In this document: positions 14,429-21,721 of the stretch, one piece after another
Layout of the letters: every line of letters begins with the position of its first letter
Numbering within the stretch: the stretch's first letter is position 1
From: HGM11412 sp045536025
GTDB taxonomy: Bacteria; Bacillota; Clostridia; Christensenellales; Borkfalkiaceae
Assembly (NCBI GenBank): GCA_045536025.1
Contig: JAZSMT010000034.1
Coordinates: 1 to 64,000 of the forward strand
Length of the DNA: 64,000 nucleotides
Direction of reading: 5' to 3'
Made by a program: the position numbers and the translations under genes
The notes under the pieces: generated by a model
The model's input: only the letters and a program-made list of their open reading frames with translations
Database searches by the model: none
Told to the model about the DNA's origin: nothing

Positions 14429-15508
14429 TCACCCGTAATTATACAATAAAAATCCTAACAACCCTACTAAAGCTATACCTAATAAAGTAGCAATCAAAAC
14501 CTTTAAGGGAGATATCGGCGACTTGCCAGCAACCCTCCCCGTGTTGCCGTTTATATGTACAGAGTAAAGCTTTTTGCCGTACTTATAGTTAAGAAGATAA
14601 ACGGGAAGTAAAACGTATTTATACGTCACTCCGCTATGCGTGGTAGAAACGTTTAAGTAATCTACAACGTCGTAAAAATACTTGGATAAAATGCCTCTTT
14701 TAATAGCCCCGTCCATCTTAGTTTTTGCATCGTTCCAACAGTTCTCCACCGCCCTGTTTGAACGCTTTGCCATAAAGCCAGTCAAATACTCATCGTCATA
14801 CACCCTGATGGTAGAGTAATCATACGGAGATATTTTATCAAGAGTTTTTTGTGAATAACTATCGTCACCGTTAATTAAAACGTCGTTAAAAAACTCGCTG
14901 TAAGTCCCTGATATATTACGCCAAACTATATACGTTTCAGTTCGCCTGTTTTTACCCGAGCCAACCACTCTCGTATGACGCTTACCTATTCTGCCTTGGT
15001 AGTACGACTGGGTATTACTGTCAAACGTGAACGACGGCTGATACACCCCTCTAAAATTTTCAGCGCTTAAGTTCTTTTTAAACTTTCTTGGAGCGAACAG
15101 CTTTGATTTAGCCCACTTTTTAGAAAATTCAAGCGCCGAGCTTTGAGTTACGGTAAAAGGATATACTGCGTTTGGTTTAAGCCCCGCAGTTTCTTCCGAT
15201 TTTACAACGTGCGAAGTTTCGCAGTAAGGGCACTTAGTTGCCGTTTGACCACTTGTCAAAACGACTACCGCACCGCAGTTTTCACAGCGGTAAACGGCGT
15301 TTTCGCCCTTCCAGCTCTCACCCTCGCCAAAAGCCTTTAAAATATCGACTTCTTCAACCTTTTCAGATTTTTCAAAATCCTTAACGCTACCGCAATGGGG
15401 GCATTTAAGCATTTGAGTTTCAGGGTCGAAAACCATATTCGCACCGCAACCGTCGCACTTTGCAGTAACGGTGTCTTTCTGATGGTCAAAAGATTTATCT
15501 TCAAACAT
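14429..15508 (-). CDS. Zinc-ribbon membrane-anchored protein, function unknown
   Basis: A 359-residue protein with two N-terminal zinc ribbons (CDGCGANMVF...CPHCG at residues 18-40; CENCG...CPYC near 75-100), a central domain of about 200 residues (FSKKWAKSKLFAPRKFKKNL) and one C-terminal membrane helix (PLKVLIATLLGIALVGLLGF). It resembles the TFIIB-type zinc-ribbon proteins of Bacillota that are often found beside SPFH proteins, as here (15730-16779). Substrate and role are unknown. It lies 3 nt after the DUF1858 gene. Confidence 0.65.
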   Translation of the reverse strand: MFEDKSFDHQKDTVTAKCDGCGANMVFDPETQMLKCPHCGSVKDFEKSEKVEEVDILKAFGEGESWKGENAVYRCENCGAVVVLTSGQTATKCPYCETSHVVKSEETAGLKPNAVYPFTVTQSSALEFSKKWAKSKLFAPRKFKKNLSAENFRGVYQPSFTFDSNTQSYYQGRIGKRHTRVVGSGKNRRTETYIVWRNISGTYSEFFNDVLINGDDSYSQKTLDKISPYDYSTIRVYDDEYLTGFMAKRSNRAVENCWNDAKTKMDGAIKRGILSKYFYDVVDYLNVSTTHSGVTYKYVLLPVYLLNYKYGKKLYSVHINGNTGRVAGKSPISPLKVLIATLLGIALVGLLGFLLYNYG

Positions 15509-15511
15509 AAA

Positions 15512-15712
15512 TTATTTGTTAAGATCTCTTAAAAGGTCGTTTACGTCTATGCCGTGAACTTGAGCTGCCTCGCCGATAGTTTCACCGTGGGCGATAGCAC
15601 AACCTAAGCAGTGCATGCCGTAACCGAGTAAAATTTCAGGTGCGTTGGGGTTAGCCTCAACAGCCTCCATAATTAAAGTGTTTTCAGTAATAACTTTCTT
15701 TTCCATAATCAA
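15512..15712 (-). CDS. DUF1858 domain protein (hybrid-cluster-associated disulfide domain)
   Basis: A 66-residue protein of the DUF1858 family. ITENTLIMEAVEANPNAPEI and the conserved cysteine pair in GMHCLGCAIAHGETIGEA (about residues 34-52) are diagnostic. The domain occurs alone or fused to hybrid-cluster and other redox proteins; the CxxC pair suggests thiol redox chemistry. ATG at 15706 (MEKK) is the better start, with AAGGAG before it. It lies between the SPFH and zinc-ribbon genes on the same strand. Confidence 0.85.
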   Translation of the reverse strand: MIMEKKVITENTLIMEAVEANPNAPEILLGYGMHCLGCAIAHGETIGEAAQVHGIDVNDLLRDLNK

Positions 15713-15729
15713 TTCTCCTTATTTAGCGT

Positions 15730-16779
15730 TTATTTAAGTTTATTTCCGCAAGAGGGGCAGAACTTAGCGTTTGAGGACACCTCTTCACCGCACTCCGAGC
15801 AGAAAGCTTTTACGTTTAATTTTTCACCGCACTCGGGGCAAAACTTTGCCTTTTGCGCTACGCTTGCACCACACTTAGCGCAAGTTTTAGTTCCCTCGCC
15901 TTTTTGCTGAGGAACGTTTTGATTGGAACTTGCTGACTTGAACGCGTCGGCAAATATTTGCCCCATACCAAGCCCTGCGCCTATTGACACGCCTGCACCA
16001 GCCATGGGATTGCCTTCGTTCTTAGCCGCGTCCTTCATAGCTTCGGCTGCGGCAACTTTCATCATAACGTCCGTCTTATCGCCCAAGATTCCAAGCTTAC
16101 TCCTTTCGTCAAGCGCCTTTTCAACCTCCGAAGGAACGGACATATTCTCTATGAAAAGGTTAGTAAGTTTTAAGCCGATTTCGTTAAACTTAGCCTGAAT
16201 ACCCCTCTTAACGATTTCGTTAAACTCTAAGGTGTTTCCGGCGAGGTCTAACGCCGACACCTTGCTTTCACCAAGCGCGTCGGTAAGCGCTGATACAAGC
16301 ATGGTTTTAAGATAGGATACGATATCGTTCGTTTTGAACGAAGAATCCGTACCGAAAAGCTCTTTTAAAAACACGGTAGGGTCGTCAACCTTAAATGCAA
16401 ACGCTCCAAAACCTCTAACTCTTATAACGCCAAACTCAGGGTCGCGCATCATTATGGGGTTTTGCGTTCCCCACTTAACGTCGGTAAACTGCTTAGTATT
16501 TATAAAATAAACGTCCAAGGTTATTGGCGTTTCAAAAGCGTATTTCCAAGCGGCAAGCTTAGTAAGTATAGGAAATATATCAGTTTTAAGGTCGTAAAGG
16601 CCAGGACCAAAAACGTCCGCTATTTGACCTTTGTAAACGAATACAGCGCATTGAGATTCCCTAACCGTAAGGGTTGATTTATTATTGACTTCTCTACCCG
16701 ATTTTTTAAAGGGATATTTGTAAACTAAAGTGTTATTAGAGCTGTCGCTCCACTCGATATTAAGACGAAATAATGCCAT
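15730..16779 (-). CDS. SPFH-domain (YdjI/virion-core-like) protein with C-terminal zinc ribbons
   Basis: A 349-residue protein. An SPFH domain covers residues about 25-250 (SQCAVFVYKGQIADVFGPGL, FGVIRVRGFGAFAFKVDDP, IENMSVPSEVEKALDERSKL), then a glycine-rich link (GAGVSIGAGLGMGQIF) and two zinc ribbons (CAKCGASVAQKAKFCPECG; CSECGEEVSSNAKFCPSCG). Bacillus YdjI is the nearest well-known relative; it acts at the membrane with phage-shock-like partners. There is no signal peptide. First gene of a set with DUF1858 and a zinc-ribbon membrane protein; AGGAGGAACTTT precedes the ATG. Confidence 0.85.
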   Translation of the reverse strand: MALFRLNIEWSDSSNNTLVYKYPFKKSGREVNNKSTLTVRESQCAVFVYKGQIADVFGPGLYDLKTDIFPILTKLAAWKYAFETPITLDVYFINTKQFTDVKWGTQNPIMMRDPEFGVIRVRGFGAFAFKVDDPTVFLKELFGTDSSFKTNDIVSYLKTMLVSALTDALGESKVSALDLAGNTLEFNEIVKRGIQAKFNEIGLKLTNLFIENMSVPSEVEKALDERSKLGILGDKTDVMMKVAAAEAMKDAAKNEGNPMAGAGVSIGAGLGMGQIFADAFKSASSNQNVPQQKGEGTKTCAKCGASVAQKAKFCPECGEKLNVKAFCSECGEEVSSNAKFCPSCGNKLK

Positions 16780-16897
16780 AAAGTTCCTCCTAATAAAGTT
16801 TAATCATAAGATATAATTAACTATTAGTAATTATAACATACATTTTCTCGCTTTACAACAACATTTTTGCAATTTTTTGTATATCAAACTTAACGAT

Positions 16898-16926
16898 TTG
16901 ACATTATTTAATTACAATGTTATTAT
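16898..16926 (+). promoter_or_regulatory. Promoter of the acyltransferase gene at 16950
   Basis: TTGACA (16898-16903), 17 bp, TATTAT (16921-16926), followed by AGGTGA and the ATG at 16950. Confidence 0.75.
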
Positions 16927-16949
16927 TATTGTGAAAATTAGGTGAAATT

Positions 16950-18221
16950 ATGAAAATAGCAATTAAAAAGTTACCTTACGAAAAAGTTATATGCTTAAAA
17001 AAATTCAAGCATAAAAATCCTAAAAAGCCGAGCAGGCTACTTAAACTTATTATAAGGTTAATTTCAGCAAAAGCTCTTAAAAACGTCAACTTTTCCTATG
17101 CTTTTCCGCAAAAAGATGCTATCGGCAAAGGCCCGTTTTTAATACTTATGAATCACTCAAGCTTTATTGATTTTCAAATAATATCAAAAATCTTTCCAAA
17201 GCTTAGATACAATATCGTTTGCACTACGGATACTTTAACCGGCAAAGAGCTTTTAATGAGGTATATAGGCTGTATCCCCACTCAAAAATACGTGCACGAC
17301 GTAACGCTTATAAAAGATATGGCATACGCCGTTCAAAAACTAAAAACAAGCGTGGTAATGTTTCCCGAAGCGGGCTACTCGCTTGACGGTTCAGCAACGC
17401 CTATTCCCGATGGGTTAGGTAGGCTTATTAAACTTTTAGGCGTTCCCGTAATATTTGTTAAAACTAGCGGTGCGTTTCATCACGATCCACAGTATAACTG
17501 TTTGCAAAAAAGAAAGGTTGACGTTTCAGCCGACGTCAGCGTTTTAGTGAGTAAAGACGATATTCTCTCTAAGTCCGCAAGCGAGCTTTCAGACCTCGTT
17601 GAAAAGGCTTTTACTTTTGATAATTTCAAGTGGCAATACGATAGAAAAATTGAGATAACCGAAAATTATCGTACCGACGGGCTTGAAAGGGTTTTATATA
17701 AATGTCCAAACTGCAAAACTGAGGGAAAAACCCTTGGAAAAGGTATTCATTTTACCTGCAACGCTTGCGGTAAAATTTACGAGCTTACAACGCTTGGTAG
17801 GATGAAAGCAGTAAACGGCAAAACGGAATTTGAACATATTCCCGACTGGTATAAATGGCAACGCGCCGAGGTTAAAAAAGAGATTATAAACGGCGATTAC
17901 ACTCTCGACTTAAAAGTTAGAATAATGATGATAGTTGATTATAAATGCGCGTACGACGTAGGAACTGGACGGCTTATTCATAATAATAGCGGTTTTACCC
18001 TCACGGGGGACGACGGCGTTTTAAGCTACACTCAAGGCCCGCTAACTAGTTATTCGCTCAACTCCGATTACTACTGGTACGAAATAGGCGACGTTATATC
18101 GTTTGGTGATAAAACCGCCCTATACTACTGTTTTCCGACTGAGCAAGGGGTTGTATCAAAGGCTCGCCTTGCAACTGAAGAGCTTTATAAAATAACAAAG
18201 CAAAGCCTTTCAAAAAATTAA
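16950..18221 (+). CDS. 1-acyl-glycerol-3-phosphate acyltransferase-like protein with zinc-ribbon domain (paralog 1)
   Basis: A 423-residue protein. Residues about 40-240 form a PlsC-type acyltransferase domain: NHSSFIDF (HX4D active site, His 69/Asp 74) and FPEAGYS near residue 138. This is followed by a zinc ribbon, CPNCKTEGK...CNACGKIY (about 250-275), and a C-terminal beta-rich domain of about 130 residues. Normal PlsC is 190-250 residues, so the C-terminal half is an addition. A paralog with the same layout is at 42988-44271. It probably acylates a lysophospholipid or other lipid at the inner membrane; substrate unknown. Confidence 0.8.
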   Translation: MKIAIKKLPYEKVICLKKFKHKNPKKPSRLLKLIIRLISAKALKNVNFSYAFPQKDAIGKGPFLILMNHSSFIDFQIISKIFPKLRYNIVCTTDTLTGKELLMRYIGCIPTQKYVHDVTLIKDMAYAVQKLKTSVVMFPEAGYSLDGSATPIPDGLGRLIKLLGVPVIFVKTSGAFHHDPQYNCLQKRKVDVSADVSVLVSKDDILSKSASELSDLVEKAFTFDNFKWQYDRKIEITENYRTDGLERVLYKCPNCKTEGKTLGKGIHFTCNACGKIYELTTLGRMKAVNGKTEFEHIPDWYKWQRAEVKKEIINGDYTLDLKVRIMMIVDYKCAYDVGTGRLIHNNSGFTLTGDDGVLSYTQGPLTSYSLNSDYYWYEIGDVISFGDKTALYYCFPTEQGVVSKARLATEELYKITKQSLSKN

Positions 18222-18230
18222 CTTTAACGC

Positions 18231-18260
18231 AAAAAACTCTCGTAAAAGCGAGAGTTTTTT
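18231..18260. terminator. Bidirectional terminator AAAAAACTCTCG/CGAGAGTTTTTT
   Basis: A 12-bp perfect stem with a TAAAAG loop, ending the acyltransferase transcript on plus and, on minus, following structured element copy 1. A near-identical stem sequence follows copy 4 at 62545-62575. Confidence 0.85.
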
Positions 18261-18287
18261 AATATTATAAACTTATTAGGAACAACC

Positions 18288-18414
18288 TTTTAAGACGCTA
18301 GAAACAAGTATAACGAGGCTCACGAAAAAGGTGAGATTGGATAGACTTTTTTGGTCATCCAAGTCCGACTTTTGAGTAGAAACAAAGTTATACGCCGTTT
18401 ATAACGTTTTAAAA
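18288..18414 (-). ncRNA. Structured element copy 1 (novel family)
   Basis: Outer stem TTTTAAGACG/CGTTTTAAAA, second stem GTATAAC/GTTATAC, then the conserved internal parts (plus-strand reading) GAGGCTCAC, a hairpin with ATAGACTTTTTTGGTCAT flanked by a GG/CC pair, and AGTAGAAAC. Stems differ from the other copies by compensating changes, while the internal parts are kept. On minus it lies between the terminator after rplL and the 18231 terminator. The strand is inferred from copies 2-4. Confidence 0.65.
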
Positions 18415-18420
18415 ATAAAA

Positions 18421-18445
18421 AAAGCATAGATCAACCCTATGCTTT
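18421..18445 (-). terminator. Terminator downstream of rplL and element copy 2
   Basis: AAAGCATAG/CTATGCTTT stem with, on minus, seven T after it. It ends the rplJL transcript after the structured element at 18478-18608. Confidence 0.8.
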
Positions 18446-18477
18446 AATTATCTAACGCAAAGCTTATACAAAGCTCT

Positions 18478-18608
18478 ATTTTAAGCCGGTAGTTTGGGTA
18501 TTAGACGAGGCTCACGCAAGACGATAAGCAGAGATAGACCTTTTTGGTCATCGAGGTTTATCGGCTAAGTAGAAACGAAGTATAATGCCCGAAATAGTGG
18601 CTTAAAAT
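18478..18608 (-). ncRNA. Structured element copy 2, in the rplL 3' UTR
   Basis: Outer stem ATTTTAAGCC/GGCTTAAAAT, followed inward by a GGGTAT / AT-GCCC stem and the conserved internal parts GAGGCTCACG, ATAGACCTTTTTGGTCAT and AGTAGAAACGAAG (plus-strand reading). It begins at the first base of the rplL stop codon on the minus strand and is followed by a terminator, so it is a 3' UTR element. 107 nt (18490-18596) are identical to 19814-19920. Confidence 0.75.
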
Positions 18609-18976
18609 TATTCAGCAACAGCAGTAGCGCCAGCTTCTTTAAGCTTAGCAACCATCTTTTCAGCTTCGTCTTTAGCAACAGCTTCTTTAACGGTGCCAAG
18701 TTTTTCAACCATGTTCTTAGCTTCAACAAGACTAAGACCAGTAAGTTCTCTAACTGCTTTAATAACAGCGATTTTGTTTGCGCCAACTTCTTTAAGAACA
18801 ACGTTGAATTCAGTCTTTTCTTCAACTGCTTCAGCTGCGGGAGCTGCAACGCCTGCTACTGCAACGGGAGCTGCTGCGCTAACGCCGAACTCTTCCTCAA
18901 TTGCTTTTACTAAACTGTTAAGTTCCATAACAGTCATACCTTTAATTTCTTCTATCATTTTTGCAATATCTGCCAT
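18608..18976 (-). CDS. rplL: Ribosomal protein L7/L12
   Basis: A 122-residue stalk protein, present in several copies per ribosome, that recruits and activates EF-Tu, EF-G and IF2. The N-terminal dimer domain (IAKMIEEIKGMTVMELNSLV), the alanine-rich hinge (residues 33-50) and the C-domain EKTEFNVVLKEVGANKIAVI are complete. It follows rplJ by 56 nt. Its stop codon abuts a structured element instead of leading to rpoB, an unusual arrangement. Confidence 0.98.
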   Translation of the reverse strand: MADIAKMIEEIKGMTVMELNSLVKAIEEEFGVSAAAPVAVAGVAAPAAEAVEEKTEFNVVLKEVGANKIAVIKAVRELTGLSLVEAKNMVEKLGTVKEAVAKDEAEKMVAKLKEAGATAVAE

Positions 18977-19032
18977 TTTAAATTTCCTCTCTTTATAATT
19001 TATAATTTGTTTTTTAAGACGGTTTATTTTAA

Positions 19033-19524
19033 TTATTCGCCCATCTTCTCGGCAACTCTGTTAAGAGCAACTGCCAATCCACGAACAAAGTTCGAAAGCG
19101 TTCCTGCAAGCATGCTGTAAAGAGCATCTTTTGAAGGAATTGCCGCTAACGCTTCTACGCCCTTTTTGTCAACGTATTCACCGTTAACGTAAGCGCTTTT
19201 TGCCACAAGTTTATTATCATACTTTTTAGCGTTATCAATTACGATTTTTGATGCGCCAGTTTCGTCGCTACCGAAAGCAACTGCGGTAGTGCCGTTAAGG
19301 TCTGCATCAAAACTGTCAACGCCGAGTTCGTTAAACGCTCTTCTAATAAGCGTGTTTTTAAGCACTTTGTATTCAACGTTGGCTTTTCTGAATTCATTAC
19401 GAAGTTCAGTATCTTCTGCAACGGTTAAGCCATTGTAGTTTACTAAAACTACCGACTTACTGTCCGAAATTTTTGCCTTAATGCTTTCAACAACCTGCTT
19501 TTTAGCCTCTAAATTTGCTGACAA
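19033..19524 (-). CDS. rplJ: Ribosomal protein L10
   Basis: A 163-residue stalk base protein that binds 23S helix 42 and carries the L7/L12 dimers on its C-terminal helix. NLEAKKQVVESIKAKISDSK and VVLVNYNGLTVAEDTELRNE are typical. The start is TTG at 19524, 8 nt after GGAGG; this fits the family N-terminus. In Bacillota, L10 represses its own operon through the leader; such a leader is visible here (19556-19686). Confidence 0.97.
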   Translation of the reverse strand: MSANLEAKKQVVESIKAKISDSKSVVLVNYNGLTVAEDTELRNEFRKANVEYKVLKNTLIRRAFNELGVDSFDADLNGTTAVAFGSDETGASKIVIDNAKKYDNKLVAKSAYVNGEYVDKKGVEALAAIPSKDALYSMLAGTLSNFVRGLAVALNRVAEKMGE

Positions 19525-19555
19525 CTTCTTTACCTCCGTTATTATTTTTACCTAA

Positions 19556-19686
19556 TGAAAATCCGCTTTTTGCCGAGCATGGCAAAAAGCGGACGTAAAA
19601 AATATCTGCTTATTTATCCACAACCTCGGCAGGTGTAACGTAAACGTTACTTAAAAACCGGCTTTCTTCGGCTATTGATTGTACGG
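19556..19686 (-). promoter_or_regulatory. L10 (rplJ) leader with terminator/attenuator hairpin
   Basis: Between the rplJ promoter and the gene, minus-strand RNA contains ACCTGCCGAGGTTG, which matches the conserved part of the Bacillota L10 leader, and a strong hairpin TCCGCTTTTTGCC/GGCAAAAAGCGGA (19562-19593) followed by TTTT. In known cases L10(L7/L12)4 binds this leader and terminates transcription. The match is by eye. Confidence 0.75.
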
Positions 19687-19687
19687 T

Positions 19688-19716
19688 AATTTTAGCATAC
19701 CGCACCTTATTTGTCA
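19688..19716 (-). promoter_or_regulatory. Promoter of rplJL
   Basis: TTGACA (19711-19716), 17 bp, TAAAAT (19688-19693). rplJL thus has its own promoter, separate from rplKA. Confidence 0.8.
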
Positions 19717-19804
19717 AACGATTTTTACTAAAACCGAATAAAAACTTATTATCCTTATATAACGCACACGCGTATACAAGTTGTTAAACTTCTTAAAAGC
19801 TCAT

Positions 19805-19929
19805 TTTAGGCGTTAGTTTGGGTATTAGACGAGGCTCACGCAAGACGATAAGCAGAGATAGACCTTTTTGGTCATCGAGGTTTATCGGCTAAGTAGAAAC
19901 GAAGTATAATGCCCGAAATAACAACTTAA
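19805..19929 (-). ncRNA. Structured element copy 3, in the rplA 3' UTR
   Basis: Stems TTTTAGG/CTTAAAA and a 16-bp GTTAGTTTGGGTATTA / TATAATGCCCGAAATAAC pairing with one mismatch enclose the same core as copy 2. It starts 5 nt after the rplA stop codon and lies upstream of the rplJ promoter, so it belongs to the end of the rplKA message, not to the L10 leader. No clear terminator follows. Confidence 0.75.
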
Positions 19930-19933
19930 AAAA

Positions 19934-20620
19934 TTAGTTTTTAACTTGTACTTTAACGCCAGGTCCCATAGTGCTTGCTAATGAAATACCTTTAATGTAT
20001 TGACCTTTTGCAGCAGCGGGTTTAGCTTTAACGATAGCATCAAGTAATGCGTTGTAGTTTTCGATAAGCTTTTCTTTACCAAAGCTCTTTTTACCGATAG
20101 AACAGTGAATAACAGCCGTTTTATCAAGTCTATATTCTACTTTACCTGCTTTAACGTCTTTGATTGCCTTTTCAACGTCCATAGTAACGGTGCCTGACTT
20201 GGGGTTAGGCATTAAACCCTTAGGACCTAAGAGTTTACCGATTCTACCTACCATACCCATCATATCAGGGGTGGTAATCATAACGTCGAAATCAAACCAG
20301 TTTTGCTGTTGAATTTTAGCAATCATATCTTCAGCACCAACGTAGTCAGCGCCTGCTTTTTCAGCGAGGTCAGCCTTGTCACCCTTAGCGATAACTAAAA
20401 CCCTTGAAGTTTTACCAGTACCGTTAGGAAGAACGATAACGCCTCTAACTTGTTGGTCAGCTTGCTTGGGGTCAACGCCGAGCTTGGTGTGAAATTCGAT
20501 AGTTTCATCGAATTTTGCTTTTGCAGTGTTAAGTACGATATCCATAGCCTCAGCTACGTCGTACTGTTTAGTTGTATCAAACGCCTTAATGCTGTCAGCG
20601 TATTTCTTTCCAAATTTCAT
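19934..20620 (-). CDS. rplA: Ribosomal protein L1
   Basis: A 228-residue protein forming the mobile L1 stalk that guides E-site tRNA out, and a classic translational repressor of rplKA. KFDETIEFHTKLGVDPKQAD, GVIVLPNGTGK, GLMPNPKSGTVT and the C-terminal KGQYIKGISLASTMGPGVKV are diagnostic. It is preceded by an rRNA-mimic structure (20636-20667) likely bound by L1 itself. GAGGAGG precedes the ATG. Confidence 0.98.
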   Translation of the reverse strand: MKFGKKYADSIKAFDTTKQYDVAEAMDIVLNTAKAKFDETIEFHTKLGVDPKQADQQVRGVIVLPNGTGKTSRVLVIAKGDKADLAEKAGADYVGAEDMIAKIQQQNWFDFDVMITTPDMMGMVGRIGKLLGPKGLMPNPKSGTVTMDVEKAIKDVKAGKVEYRLDKTAVIHCSIGKKSFGKEKLIENYNALLDAIVKAKPAAAKGQYIKGISLASTMGPGVKVQVKN

Positions 20621-20635
20621 TATTAAAACCTCCTC

Positions 20636-20667
20636 GTGGTACGTGCGAGATTAAAAATCTCTCCCAC
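20636..20667 (-). promoter_or_regulatory. Putative L1-binding site upstream of rplA
   Basis: Minus-strand GTGGGAGA ... GTACCAC with an AGATT/AATCT inner stem, ending 5 nt before GGAGG. It mimics the GGUGGGAG...AUACCACC part of the L1 site on 23S rRNA (helices 76-78). A second copy precedes rplK. Confidence 0.7.
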
Positions 20668-20676
20668 TCTCCTTTA

Positions 20677-21102
20677 TTAGTCTTCGACGGTAACGCCCAT
20701 ACTTCTTGCAGTACCTGCAATCATGCTCATGCAAGCTTCAAGAGTGTTTGCGTTAGTATCTACCATCTTGATTTTAGCGATTTCCTCAACTTGAGCCTTG
20801 GTAATTTTAGCAACCTTGTTCTTGTTGGGTGCAGCGCTCGCAGTTTCTATACCGCACGCTTTTTTAATAAGTTCTGGTGCGGGTGGGGTTTTAAGAATAA
20901 ACGTGAACGAACGATCTTGATAAATAGTAATAACCACGGGGATTACGTAACCGAGTTTATCTTGCGTTTTAGCATTAAACTCTTTAGTAAAACCGGGAAG
21001 GTTAATACCGTAAGGTCCAAGCGTTGAACCAACGGGTGGGCCCGGGGTTGCCTTGCCTGCCTGTAACTGTAACTTAACTACAGCGGTAACTTTTTTTGCC
21101 AT
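20677..21102 (-). CDS. rplK: Ribosomal protein L11
   Basis: A 141-residue GTPase-centre protein, exactly the family length from ATG at 21102 (MAKKVTAVVKLQLQAGKATP). It carries the N-domain proline pair (GPPVGSTLGPYG), the linker FTFILKTPPAPELIKKA and the C-terminal rRNA-binding domain ending GTARSMGVTVED. A longer frame to 21162 is rejected because the ribosome-binding site TGGAGGAATTTATT lies inside it. It follows nusG by about 85 nt. Confidence 0.98.
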   Translation of the reverse strand: MAKKVTAVVKLQLQAGKATPGPPVGSTLGPYGINLPGFTKEFNAKTQDKLGYVIPVVITIYQDRSFTFILKTPPAPELIKKACGIETASAAPNKNKVAKITKAQVEEIAKIKMVDTNANTLEACMSMIAGTARSMGVTVED

Positions 21103-21119
21103 AATAAATTCCTCCAATG

Positions 21120-21162
21120 GTGGTACTTGCAAAGCGCCATACAAATTTAACGCTTCTCCCAC
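21120..21162 (-). promoter_or_regulatory. Putative L1-binding site upstream of rplK
   Basis: Minus-strand GTGGGAGAAGCG ... CGCTTTG...GTACCAC, the same layout as before rplA and ending just before TTGGAGG. It is likely the main L1 feedback site. Confidence 0.7.
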
Positions 21163-21186
21163 ATATTCTAAAAGGCAATTTGCCTA

Positions 21187-21711
21187 TTAGTTCACTTTTT
21201 TAAGCTGAACGTAGTCAACCTCAACCTCAGTTTCGGTATCGAACATAGCAACTTTAACTTTTGCTTTTTGAGCAGTGTCGTTCAAATCAAGCACTACGCC
21301 AACGAAACCGTCAAGCGGGCCGGATACGATTTGAACGCTATCGCCCTTAACGAAATCAACCTCTTCAACCCAAGTATCAAGGCGCATGCGCTTAACCTCT
21401 TCGTCAGTAAGCGGAACGGCTTTACCTTGCGGACCTACGAAACCCGTAACGCCACGCGTGTTGGTAATGAGATACCAAAGTTCGTTAGAGTAAACGAGCT
21501 TGATGAAAACGTAACAAGGTAAAATTTTGCGAAGAACTACCTTCTTTTTACCGTTTGCCTTTTCTTCAATGGTTTGCTCCATAGGGATTTTAATTTCGAG
21601 TATTTGCTCTTGAAGGTTGCTGTTTTCAATAAGCTTTTCAAGAGTGTTTTTTACCATTGCCTCATAACCCGTATTAGTATGGATTACGTACCATTTTGCA
21701 ACTTCTGCCAT
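21187..21711 (-). CDS. nusG: Transcription termination/antitermination factor NusG
   Basis: A 174-residue elongation factor that binds the RNA polymerase clamp. The NGN domain (AKWYVIHTNTGYEAMVKNTL, KILPCYVFIKLVYSNELWYL, NTRGVTGFVG) is followed by a KOW domain (GDSVQIVSGPLDGFVGVVLD). Start at 21711: AAGGAG 6 nt before the ATG; the longer frame (21729) reaches into secE. It lies 10 nt after secE. Confidence 0.97.
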   Translation of the reverse strand: MAEVAKWYVIHTNTGYEAMVKNTLEKLIENSNLQEQILEIKIPMEQTIEEKANGKKKVVLRKILPCYVFIKLVYSNELWYLITNTRGVTGFVGPQGKAVPLTDEEVKRMRLDTWVEEVDFVKGDSVQIVSGPLDGFVGVVLDLNDTAQKAKVKVAMFDTETEVEVDYVQLKKVN

Positions 21712-21721
21712 AGCGCGCTCC

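Noticed and set aside
18478..18608. Purine riboswitch or hammerhead ribozyme, because of GTTTCTAC / GAAAC in the core
   Set aside because: The remaining purine-riboswitch junction sequences and the CTGATGA box of hammerheads are missing, and position after stop codons does not fit a riboswitch.
18565..18849. Leucine/lysine-rich ORF overlapping rplL
   Set aside because: A +1 shadow frame of rplL.
19805..19929. Element copy 3 taken as the L10 leader of rplJ
   Set aside because: It lies upstream of the rplJ promoter (19688-19716), and identical core copies occur after rplL and a related one after prs. The true L10-type leader is at 19556-19686.
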